64,000 bases of DNA from Gammaproteobacteria bacterium. Lineage in GTDB: Bacteria > Pseudomonadota > Gammaproteobacteria > Burkholderiales > Burkholderiaceae_C. The stretch covers positions 1 through 64,000 of the forward strand of contig JAHJWB010000023.1 in assembly GCA_018828125.1 (NCBI GenBank). The letters are read 5' to 3'. A program made the translations under genes and the position numbers. Below the pieces are notes generated by a model. That model made no database searches, was not told where the DNA came from, and saw only the letters and a list, made by a program, of their open reading frames with translations. This document shows, one piece after another, positions 43,775-51,688 of this stretch. The number at the start of each line of letters is the position of its first letter. Within the stretch, counting starts at the first letter, position 1.

Positions 43775-44500
43775 TCAGGCGACATCGATGTCGCTGGACT
43801 GGATGCGTTTGACGCCTTTGGCCTTCATGTTTTTCCAGGCCGCATCGAGCGATCCGTTGAGGTCGATGGCGCGGGTGGCATCTTCGACCACATAGGTTTC
43901 GAAGCCCAGGCGTTTGGCGTCCAGCGCCGTCCAGGCCACGCAGAAGTCGGTGGCCAGGCCAGTGACAAAAACGGTCTTGATGCCACGCTGCTTGAGGTAA
44001 CCCGCCAGGCCCGTCGACGTCTTGCGGTCGGCCTCCTCAAACGCCGAATAGCTGTCTACATGCTGGTGAAATCCCTTGCGCAGGATCACTTGGGCCGTGG
44101 GCAGCTTGAGGTCTTTGTGCAGCGCGGCGTCGTCGGTGCCTTGCACGCAGTGGTCGGGCCACAGCACTTGCTGGCCGTAGCTCAGCTTGGTGGTTTCAAA
44201 CGGCTTCTTACCGGCATGCGCGCTGGCAAAGGATGCGTGGCCCTGGGTGTGCCAGTCCTGCGTGACCACCACGTTCTCAAATGCCGTGGCAATGCGGTTG
44301 ATGACCGGCACGACCTCATCCCCCTTGGCCACGGGCAGCGTGCCGCCGGGAACAAAACAGTTCTGCACATCCACCACGATGAGCGCCGCACGCTCACCGG
44401 GTTTGATCTTGCTTGCCGCCCAGCTGGCGGGGAAGCTGGCTCCGGCCACGGTAAGCGCGGCCGATTGAAGAAGAAAGCGACGACGTTGCGCAGTTGGCAT
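43775..44500 (-). CDS. pncA: Nicotinamidase-like isochorismatase-family hydrolase with Tat leader
   Basis: About 241 residues. The PncA active-site motifs are present: catalytic aspartate in ALIVVDVQNCFVPGG, metal ligands in TQDWHTQGHASF (D-x-H-x-x-x-H), lysine in ILRKGFHQH and the nucleophilic cysteine in TGLATDFCVAWTALDA. WPDHCVQGT is typical of nicotinamidases. An N-terminal twin-arginine-like leader (QRRRFLLQSAALTVAGASFPASWA) predicts export. It would hydrolyse nicotinamide to nicotinate in the periplasm, feeding the pathway encoded around it. The ATG at 44500 is preferred to a GTG three codons upstream, which lies too close to the GGAG site. Confidence 0.85.
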   Translation of the reverse strand: MPTAQRRRFLLQSAALTVAGASFPASWAASKIKPGERAALIVVDVQNCFVPGGTLPVAKGDEVVPVINRIATAFENVVVTQDWHTQGHASFASAHAGKKPFETTKLSYGQQVLWPDHCVQGTDDAALHKDLKLPTAQVILRKGFHQHVDSYSAFEEADRKTSTGLAGYLKQRGIKTVFVTGLATDFCVAWTALDAKRLGFETYVVEDATRAIDLNGSLDAAWKNMKAKGVKRIQSSDIDVA

Positions 44501-44575
44501 GATGAACACTCCGGTTGGGAACGCACTGACACATCGGCCACGACCCGGTAGGGTCAGGACCGGGGAAAATCTTCT

Positions 44576-45325
44576 TCACACGCTGAGGTAGGCGCGGCGC
44601 ACCTCTTCGTTGGCGGCCAGCTCTTCCATGCTGGCCTGGTAGCGGATCTGGCCCTTTTCGAGCACATAGGCGCGGTCGGACACGAGCTCGGCGAAGTGCA
44701 TGTTCTGCTCGGACAGCAGAATGCTGACGCCCTGCTCTTTCAGCTCCAGGATCATGTGCGCCATCTGCTCCACGATAACGGGCGCCACGCCTTCAGAGGG
44801 TTCATCGAGCAGCACGAGATACGGGTTGCCCATGAGCGTGCGCGCCACGGTCAGCATCTGCTGCTCGCCGCCGCTCATGCGGCCACCGGGGCGCTGGGGC
44901 ATCTCGCCCAGGTTGGGAAACAGCTTGAACAGACGCTCAGGGGTCCATAGCGGTGCCGCCGTGCCATCGGGCCAGGCACGGGCCGGCTGCCGGCCCACTT
45001 CCAGGTTTTCCATCACCGTTAGGTCGGTGAATACGCGGCGGTCTTCTGGCACGAAGCCCAGGCCCAGCCGGGCAGCGTCATGCGGGTCGGTTTTGGACAG
45101 GTCTTTGCCCATGAACTGGATCGCGCCCTTGCGCTTGGTCAGCATGCCCATCAGCGTCTTGAGCGTGGTGGACTTGCCCGCGCCGTTGCGGCCCATGAGC
45201 GCCACGACTTCGCCCCGGCGAACTTCCAGGTCCACGTCGTACAGGATCTGCGCGGCACCGTACCAGGCCTGCAGGCCCTTGGCCTCTAACAACAATTCTT
45301 TGGGTTCGTGGGTCGTCATGGTCAT
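44576..45325 (-). CDS. livF: ABC transporter ATP-binding protein LivF-type
   Basis: A 249-residue ATPase with Walker A GRNGAGKST, signature SGGEQQMLTVAR and Walker B YLVLLDEPSEG. The C-terminal sequence matches LivF. Its start overlaps the livG stop by four bases (ATGA). It powers uptake by the fused LivHM-like permease; in this operon the likely substrate is a pyridine compound rather than a branched-chain amino acid. Confidence 0.93.
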   Translation of the reverse strand: MTMTTHEPKELLLEAKGLQAWYGAAQILYDVDLEVRRGEVVALMGRNGAGKSTTLKTLMGMLTKRKGAIQFMGKDLSKTDPHDAARLGLGFVPEDRRVFTDLTVMENLEVGRQPARAWPDGTAAPLWTPERLFKLFPNLGEMPQRPGGRMSGGEQQMLTVARTLMGNPYLVLLDEPSEGVAPVIVEQMAHMILELKEQGVSILLSEQNMHFAELVSDRAYVLEKGQIRYQASMEELAANEEVRRAYLSV

Positions 45326-46107
45326 GCCGCCTCCGCAGTGGCTGCGGCTTTCTTCTTTTCAAACGTCTTGCCGGTGCCAAAGTACACCTCTTGCACCTTG
45401 GGGTGGTCGCGCAATTCCAGCGGCTTGCCCTCCGCGATGAGGCGCCCGCGCGCCAGCACGATCATGCGGTCGGCGTACGCAAACACCACGTCCATGCTGT
45501 GCTCGGTGAACAACACGGCCATGTTGCGGTCCACCACGAGCTGCTTGGTCAACGCCATCAGTTCGTTGCGCTCCTTGGGCGCCATGCCAGCGGTAGGTTC
45601 GTCCATCAGCAGCAGCTTGGGACTGTTGGCCATGGCGATGGCAAGTTCCACCCGCTTGACGTCGCCATAGGCCAGCACGCTGCAGGGGCGGTCGGCCTGC
45701 GACTTCATGCCCACCTGGTCCAGCAGCGCCAGGGCTTCGTCGCGTTTGTGATCAGCGGCCTTGCGCCACATCGAGAACAGCCGGCTGTCGTTGGAGATCA
45801 GCGCCATCTGCACGTTCTCCACCACGGTGAGCGAGGCAAAGGTTTCGGCGATCTGAAAAGTGCGGCCCACGCCCATGCGCCAGATGTCGCGCGGCTTGCG
45901 GCCCACCAGCTCCTGGCCGTTGAGCTGTATCGAGCCCACATCTGCCGGAAGCTGGCCGTTGACCATGTTGAACGTGGTGGACTTGCCAGCGCCGTTGGGG
46001 CCGATCAATGCCAGCAGCTCGCCCGCAGCCAACTCGAAGTGAATGCCGTCGACGGCCTTGACGCCGCCAAAGGATTTTCCCAGACCTGTGACTTTGAGGA
46101 GGCTCAT
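45322..46107 (-). CDS. livG: ABC transporter ATP-binding protein LivG-type
   Basis: A 261-residue ATPase (MSLLKVTGLGKSFGGVKAVDG...). Walker A is GPNGAGKST, the signature region is CSVLAYGDVKRVELAIAMANSPKLLLMDEPTAGM (a degenerate LSGGQ) and the C-terminus has the LivG-type EHSMDVVFAYADRMIVLARGRLI. The start at 46107 overlaps the permease stop by four bases (ATGA). The upstream open frame is a shadow of the permease gene. Confidence 0.93.
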   Translation of the reverse strand: MSLLKVTGLGKSFGGVKAVDGIHFELAAGELLALIGPNGAGKSTTFNMVNGQLPADVGSIQLNGQELVGRKPRDIWRMGVGRTFQIAETFASLTVVENVQMALISNDSRLFSMWRKAADHKRDEALALLDQVGMKSQADRPCSVLAYGDVKRVELAIAMANSPKLLLMDEPTAGMAPKERNELMALTKQLVVDRNMAVLFTEHSMDVVFAYADRMIVLARGRLIAEGKPLELRDHPKVQEVYFGTGKTFEKKKAAATAEAA

Positions 46108-48002
46108 GCCTTGCCCTCCTTCGCTTCGCGCTTGTTGTCGAAAAGTTGCTTGATGGCACCCGCAATACCCTGCGGGAACAACAGCACGAGAATCAGAATG
46201 ATGGCGCCCAGCATGGCACGCCAATAGTCGGTGTTTCGCGCCACCGTGTCGTGCAGCCAAGTGAACGTGACAGCGCCCACCACGGGGCCCGCCAGGGTCT
46301 GGATGCCGCCCAGCAGCACCATCACCAGGCCATCGACCGAGCGTCCCACATGCAACGTCTCCGGTGAAATGCTGCCCTTGGAGAATGCGAACAACGCACC
46401 GCCCAGCCCCGCAAACAAACCTGCAATCACAAACGCGGTCCATTGCATGCGTTTCACATCGATGCCGATCGCATCGGCACGCAGCACTGAGTCGCGCCCC
46501 GCCCGCAATGCATATCCGAACGGCGAGAAAAGCACATGGCGCAACAACAACACACCGCCCACCACGAGGGCCAGCGTGAGGTAGTAGTAGTTGCGTTTGT
46601 CCGAAAGCCACTCTGCCGGCCACACACCTGTGAGGCCGTTGCTGCCGCCGGTAAAGCCATCCCACTGGTAAACGATGGCCCAAGTGATCTGCGCAAACGC
46701 CAGCGTCAGCATCGCGAGGTAAACACCCGACAGGCGCACACAGAACCAGCCGTAGAGCAGTGCCCCCGCAGCCGCTGCGAGCGGCGCCAGGACCAGGGCG
46801 AGTTCCATGGGCATGCCCGCGGAGCGCACCAGCAGCGCTGCCGCGTAAGCCCCCAGCCCAAAGTAAGCCGCGTGGCCAAACGAATGCATGCCTGCGGGGC
46901 CCATGATGAAGTGCAGGCTGGCGGCAAACAAGGCGGCAATCAGCAGATCGATCATTAGAACCGTGAGGTAGGGCGAGTCTGTGGTCACGAGCGGCAGCAG
47001 CACCAGAACCGCTACCAGCGCTGCCCCGCCGACCTTGAACCACCGCTCAGGTTCGCGCAGGGGCGCCTCGGGCAGGCCGGTGTTGCGGCTCACGCTCTGC
47101 GGTTTGCCCATGAGGCCCCAGGGGCGCCACACCAGCACCACGGCCATGACCAGAAACTCCACCACCAGCGTGAGCTTGGAGAACGAAATGCTGACACCGA
47201 AAATTTCGACAACACCCAGCCAGATGCAGATGGCCTTGATCTCGGCGATCAGCAGTGCCGCCACATAGGCGCCCGGGATGGAGCCCATGCCTCCGACCAC
47301 CACCACCACAAACGCAGCCCCGATGGTGTTGAGGTCCATCTCCAGCGTGGCCGGTTCGCGCGGTAGCTGCAGCGCGCCACCCAGGCCTGCGAGCAAGGCC
47401 CCCAGGGCAAAAACGGCCGTGAACAACCAGGCTTGGTTAACGCCCAGGGCGCTGACCATCTCGCGGTCTTGTGTAGCGGCGCGCACCAATGTGCCCCAGC
47501 GTGTGCGGGTGAGCAGGAGCCACAGCAGGCCCAGCACGACCGGCCCCACCACGATCAGGAAAAGGTCATACGAAGGGAACTGCCGCCCCAGGATGTCGAC
47601 GGAACCCGACAGCCCTGGCGCACGCGGGCCGAGCAGCTCTTCAGGCCCCCAGAACCACAGTGCGGCGTCCTTGATGACCAGCACCAGTGCAAACGTGGCG
47701 AGCAGCTGGAACAGTTCGGGTGCCTTGTAGATGCGGCGCAGCAGCACTACTTCCACCAGCGCACCCAGCGCCCCCACGGCCACAGCGGCAAGGAGCAATG
47801 CAGGCCAGAAACCCAGGCCGGTGCCCAGCTTGGCCACCAGCGAGTAGGCAATGTAGATGCCCACCATAAAAAACGAGCCATGCGCAAAGTTGACGATGCG
47901 CGTGACGCCGAAGATCAGCGAGAGCCCCGCGCCCACAAGGAACAGCGAGGAAGCCCCCGCCAGTCCGTTGAGCAGCTGAACGATAAAACTCGAAAAACCC
48001 AT
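46104..48002 (-). CDS. Fused LivH-LivM-type ABC permease
   Basis: A 632-residue membrane protein in which a LivH-like half (residues 1-290: GLSLIFGVTRIVNFAHGSFFMVGIYIAY ... LVVVVVGGMGSIPGA-like) is fused to a LivM-like half (residues about 320-632: MGPAGMHSFGHAAYFGLGAYAAALLVRSAG ... GLGGALFAFSKGSISPE). In most systems these are separate genes, but fusions occur. It is the import channel for the LivFG ATPases and the two binding proteins of this operon. Confidence 0.92.
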   Translation of the reverse strand: MGFSSFIVQLLNGLAGASSLFLVGAGLSLIFGVTRIVNFAHGSFFMVGIYIAYSLVAKLGTGLGFWPALLLAAVAVGALGALVEVVLLRRIYKAPELFQLLATFALVLVIKDAALWFWGPEELLGPRAPGLSGSVDILGRQFPSYDLFLIVVGPVVLGLLWLLLTRTRWGTLVRAATQDREMVSALGVNQAWLFTAVFALGALLAGLGGALQLPREPATLEMDLNTIGAAFVVVVVGGMGSIPGAYVAALLIAEIKAICIWLGVVEIFGVSISFSKLTLVVEFLVMAVVLVWRPWGLMGKPQSVSRNTGLPEAPLREPERWFKVGGAALVAVLVLLPLVTTDSPYLTVLMIDLLIAALFAASLHFIMGPAGMHSFGHAAYFGLGAYAAALLVRSAGMPMELALVLAPLAAAAGALLYGWFCVRLSGVYLAMLTLAFAQITWAIVYQWDGFTGGSNGLTGVWPAEWLSDKRNYYYLTLALVVGGVLLLRHVLFSPFGYALRAGRDSVLRADAIGIDVKRMQWTAFVIAGLFAGLGGALFAFSKGSISPETLHVGRSVDGLVMVLLGGIQTLAGPVVGAVTFTWLHDTVARNTDYWRAMLGAIILILVLLFPQGIAGAIKQLFDNKREAKEGKA

Positions 48003-48170
48003 CTCTGGTCTCCACGGTGCTAGTTACGCACCGCTTACTGGCTATGAAACTGGCGCACCCAAACCAGGGCGGCCGCGCAAGGGCCGCCCCGCAGCAAGGG
48101 CTGCGTCCCCTTCCCGCGCGCGGCGCGAGAAAAGGGGGGAAGACGCGAATCGTCTCAGTGGGGTTGCTGC

Positions 48171-49376
48171 TTATTCAGCAGGACGCATCTTCTTGACTTC
48201 GTCGTTCGACGGCTGGACCTTGGCACCGTCGATGTAGCGGTAGTCAACCATCACGCCCTTGCCGCCCTCGTTCTTGGTGCGCCCCACATAGCCACCCATG
48301 GTGGACTGGTTGTCTTCAGGGCGGTAAGTGATGCGACCAAACGGCGTGGGAACCTGCAATCCCTTGAAGGCCGTGATCAGCTTCTCGGTATCCGTGGAGC
48401 CCGCCTTCTTCATGCCTTCAGCCAGCGACTTGATGGCGCTGTAGCCCACCACTGAGCCCAGGCGCGGATAGTCGTTGAACTTCGCCTGGTAGGCAGTTTG
48501 GAAGGCCTTGTGCTCGGGCGTCTGGATGCCGTACCAAGGATAGCCAGTGACGATCCAGCCGTTGGGTGCTTCGTCCTTGAGCGGGTCCATGTATTCGGGC
48601 TCGCCCGTCAGCAGGCTGACCACTTCACGGTCCTTGAACAGGCCGCGCGTGTTGCCTTCGCGCACAAACTTGGACAGGTCAGCACCGAAGAGCACGTTGA
48701 AGATCGCATCGGGCTTGGCGTCAGCCAGGGCTTGCACCACGCTGCCGGAGTCCACCTTGCCCAGTGGCGGCGCCTGCTCGGCCACAAACTCGACATCCGG
48801 CTGCGCCGCCTTGAGCAACTGCTTGAAGGTGGCGACAGCCGACTGGCCATATTCGTAATTGGGGTACACCAGCGCCCAGCGCTTTTTCTTGAGGGCGGCT
48901 GCCTCGGGCACCATCATCGACACTTGCATGTAGGTGGAGGGGCGCAGGCGGTAGGTGTAGCGGTTGCCGTTCTGCCACACGATCTTGTCGGTCAGCGGTT
49001 CGCCAGCCAGGAAGAAAAACTTCTTCTGTTTGGCAAAGTCTGTCAGTGCCAAGCCAATGTGCGACAGGAACGATCCGGTGAGCACGTCGACCTTTTCGCG
49101 CGACACCAGTTCTTCGGCAGCGCGCACGGCGTCGCCGGGGTTTGCGTTGTCGTCGCGGATGACGAGTTGAATCTTCTTGCCCAACACGCCGCCCGATGCG
49201 TTAATTTCGTCAACGGCCAGCTCCATGCCTTTCTTGTAGGGCTCCAGGAAGGCGGGCTGCGCCTTGTAGCTGTTGATCTCACCAATCTTGATGACATCCT
49301 GCGCCATTGCAGGTGCCAGGGTGAAGGCCAAAGCAGCGGCGGCCGTGGCACGCATGAGGTTTCGTCGCATCGTCAT
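48171..49376 (-). CDS. Liv-type ABC transporter substrate-binding protein B
   Basis: A 401-residue periplasmic binding protein with signal peptide (MRATAAAALAFTLAPAMAQ). The family pattern is KIGEINSYKAQPAFLEPYKKGMELAVDEINASGGVLGKKIQLVIRDDNANPGDAVRAAEELVSREKVD, and the C-terminal half contains PFGRITYRPEDNQSTMGGYVGRT. It lies directly upstream of the permease, so it is the primary receptor. The ligand is inferred to be nicotinate, nicotinamide or a related pyridine. Confidence 0.92.
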   Translation of the reverse strand: MTMRRNLMRATAAAALAFTLAPAMAQDVIKIGEINSYKAQPAFLEPYKKGMELAVDEINASGGVLGKKIQLVIRDDNANPGDAVRAAEELVSREKVDVLTGSFLSHIGLALTDFAKQKKFFFLAGEPLTDKIVWQNGNRYTYRLRPSTYMQVSMMVPEAAALKKKRWALVYPNYEYGQSAVATFKQLLKAAQPDVEFVAEQAPPLGKVDSGSVVQALADAKPDAIFNVLFGADLSKFVREGNTRGLFKDREVVSLLTGEPEYMDPLKDEAPNGWIVTGYPWYGIQTPEHKAFQTAYQAKFNDYPRLGSVVGYSAIKSLAEGMKKAGSTDTEKLITAFKGLQVPTPFGRITYRPEDNQSTMGGYVGRTKNEGGKGVMVDYRYIDGAKVQPSNDEVKKMRPAE

Positions 49377-49455
49377 GGGGAGACTCCTGATTGATGGGGG
49401 TTGGGGAGAGAATCAGTCTTCAGAACGGAAGGCAGTGGGGCGTATCAGCACTCGG

Positions 49456-50040
49456 TCATCGCAGGCCGTCCACACCCTGGATTTCGGCGGTCGTCAGGCC
49501 GCCGACACGTGGCAACGGCCGCCCGCTGTCAGTCACGACAACGGCCACCACGATTTCGTTGGCCCGAGGGGCATCGGCCACCCGGGCTTCCATGGCGTCG
49601 AAATGGCTGCGCACGTAGGCGGCATCCTTGTGCCCCAACGGCACGTCGATGGCGGTGCCGAGGCTGCCCATCTTTTTGCTGGACGGAACCAGTGCCGCGC
49701 CTTTTTCGACCGCCACGCGCAGCGGTGCGCCGAGTTTGGGGTGCAAGATGGCTGCGGCATGCTCCAGCTCTCCGGCTTCGCCCACAATGGCGGCCTTGCC
49801 GTAGCTGTGCGCGTCCCCCGGTGCAATGCCCAGGGCCTGAACGCAGCGGGCACCGAGCAGGCCGCCCAGTTCTTCGCCGATGGCGATGAGCTCATCGAGG
49901 TTGTCTACATAACGGCCAGCGAACGGGTTCTCGATCACGGCCATGGCCAGCGCCTTGCGCACTGGCGGCTGCACGTCGCGCCCCATCTCTACGCGGACTT
50001 CGTCGGTCTGGACGATGATTTTGCGAATCTTGGCAGGCAT
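49456..50040 (-). CDS. DUF1185 (amino acid synthesis) family protein 1
   Basis: A 194-residue member of the DUF1185/AA_synth family (MPAKIRKIIVQTDEVRVEMG ... KAAIVGEAGELEHAAAILHPKLGAPLRVAVEKGAALVPSSKKMGSLG). It is a paralogue of the next gene; both share the pattern IVGxxGELEHxAxxxHP and PSxKKxGxxGxAxDVPLxHxxAxYVRSHFDAMExRV. No catalytic mechanism is established for the family. It sits between the 6-hydroxynicotinate reductase/UPF0280 genes and the transporter, so a role in nicotinate breakdown is inferred. Confidence 0.85.
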   Translation of the reverse strand: MPAKIRKIIVQTDEVRVEMGRDVQPPVRKALAMAVIENPFAGRYVDNLDELIAIGEELGGLLGARCVQALGIAPGDAHSYGKAAIVGEAGELEHAAAILHPKLGAPLRVAVEKGAALVPSSKKMGSLGTAIDVPLGHKDAAYVRSHFDAMEARVADAPRANEIVVAVVVTDSGRPLPRVGGLTTAEIQGVDGLR

Positions 50041-50092
50041 TTGGGCTCCTTGGATCTTGTACTTTGGCTATGGTGATTGCGCTTGTGTCGGG

Positions 50093-50734
50093 CTAACGCA
50101 GACCGTTCCACTGGCTGATGTCTGCCGCCTTGAGTCCACCCACGCGGGCGTGAATGCGGGAGCCGGTGCTCATGGCCAGAATAAACACGATCTCGTCTGC
50201 CGCGGGGGCACCCGGCACGCGCACCTCCATGGCGTCGAAATGGCTGCGCACATAGCTTGCATTGATGTGCGTGAGGGGTACGTCTAACGCTGCGCCTGGT
50301 CCCCCCACTTTCTTGGTGGACGGCACGATGGACAGAGCGTTGGCAGGCTGCCCTGTTTTCTCTTCGGCCTGGCCTTTGGCGTAGGCGTTGCGGTCGCCCT
50401 TCCAGCCCAGCAGCTCGCGCATCGCATAGCCGCCGGGCACGTGCCAGAGCGCTCCGTGTTCCAGTTCTCCGCTCGCGCCCACGATGGCGCCCTTGCCGTA
50501 GGTTTCGATGCGCTCCGCGGGTACCCCCATGGCTTTGAGCAGGCGTTGTGCCATATCGAGGCCCACGTCCTGCAGCGCCTCCATCATCGGAAGGATGTCG
50601 GCTTCGTAGCGTCCTGCGTAGGGGTTGGTCAACACTGCCCCGATGGCGCCACGCAGCAGCGGCATTTCGGCCACCGGCCCAAATTCGTGCCTGATTTCCT
50701 CAAGATGGGTGAAAACGCGTCGTATCTGAATCAT
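50093..50734 (-). CDS. DUF1185 (amino acid synthesis) family protein 2
   Basis: A 213-residue DUF1185 protein with the same motif set as its neighbour and a longer central insert (HVPGGYAMRELLGWKGDRNAYAKG). The start at 50734 (MIQIRRVFTHLEEIRHEFG) is chosen because it lines up with the paralogue; an ATG at 50755 that overlaps the UPF0280 stop (TAATG) is an alternative and would add seven residues. The pair may form a heteromer, but this is inference. Confidence 0.83.
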   Translation of the reverse strand: MIQIRRVFTHLEEIRHEFGPVAEMPLLRGAIGAVLTNPYAGRYEADILPMMEALQDVGLDMAQRLLKAMGVPAERIETYGKGAIVGASGELEHGALWHVPGGYAMRELLGWKGDRNAYAKGQAEEKTGQPANALSIVPSTKKVGGPGAALDVPLTHINASYVRSHFDAMEVRVPGAPAADEIVFILAMSTGSRIHARVGGLKAADISQWNGLR

Positions 50735-50754
50735 TTGAAGACCTGTGCAATTCA

Positions 50755-51684
50755 TTAAGCAAATACTGAACCAACTTCAACTTCTGCGATATTCTTTTCG
50801 CTGGGTGCGCCCTGCTCCAGGGCTGCGAGGTCCGATGTCGCCGCATATTGCCCTTGGCAGGCCAGCAACGCAAACCACAGCAGTCCACCAGCCTTCAATT
50901 CTTGCGCCTTGAGCAAGCCACGCTGCAGAGCCGTTTGTACCTGTGCCAACGGCAGCGCGGGTACATCGACCGTGACGTGCAGCCCTCCCAGGTCGCTGTC
51001 GTCCCGCACCAGCCAGGCGGGCATGCGCGATATGCGGGCGTCCTGCACGTTCACGGCATTCGCCACGATGGTCGCCGCAGCGTCTGCCTGGGCCGCAGTG
51101 TGGGCCAACACCGTGACACTGTCCGCAATCCCCATCGATTGGCTGCGCCCCCGCCACCCACTGGTGGCCACCCCGCGCACCGGCATGGTGCTGGTGATGT
51201 GAAGTTTGCCGTCCATCACCAAGCCGTTGCGCAGTTGCTGCAGGCCGAGCTTCGAGATGTCGGACACCACACCGACCGACGCAGACTGGCCAGGCGCCAA
51301 GTGCAGCGCGATGTCGCCCCCATTGTTTACCCACGCTCGGTCAATACCGTCTCGTGCATAGCAGTTCAGAATCTCTTGGGCTACGGCCCCCGCAACCGCC
51401 GCCATCGAGGTGATGAAGCCCGACCGATAGGGCGTGCAGGCGGCCCACATGCGCTGTGCGACCACGCCGTGAACGGGGCAGGTGTCGCCCACCGGAGCGC
51501 GCAGAGCAGGCAGTTCGCCGACCAGTTCTTGCAGCACGCGGGTGAACCGACTCCAGGCGCGTTCATGAGCATCGGCTACAGCGCCCCCGTTTCCATCGGC
51601 GTGGATGATCAGATCAATCGGGCCGTGCTGAAAATGCCAACGGTTGTCAGGCAGCCAGTTGCGGCAGGCGTGCATGCTGTGCAT
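50755..51684 (-). CDS. UPF0280 family (ApbE-like fold) protein
   Basis: A 309-residue UPF0280-type protein: LPDNRWHFQHGPIDLIIHADG near the N-terminus, MAAVAGAVAQEILNCYARDGIDRAWVNNGGDIALHLAPGQSASVGVV mid-protein (VNNGGDIAL is typical), and RGVATSGWRGRSQSMGIADSVTVLAHTAAQADAAATIVANAVN. The fold is related to ApbE flavin transferases, but the family's reaction is unknown. It starts four bases after the reductase stop and is coupled to the DUF1185 genes, so it may help assemble or act on the reductase or its product. Confidence 0.82.
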   Translation of the reverse strand: MHSMHACRNWLPDNRWHFQHGPIDLIIHADGNGGAVADAHERAWSRFTRVLQELVGELPALRAPVGDTCPVHGVVAQRMWAACTPYRSGFITSMAAVAGAVAQEILNCYARDGIDRAWVNNGGDIALHLAPGQSASVGVVSDISKLGLQQLRNGLVMDGKLHITSTMPVRGVATSGWRGRSQSMGIADSVTVLAHTAAQADAAATIVANAVNVQDARISRMPAWLVRDDSDLGGLHVTVDVPALPLAQVQTALQRGLLKAQELKAGGLLWFALLACQGQYAATSDLAALEQGAPSEKNIAEVEVGSVFA

Positions 51685-51688
51685 TTCT

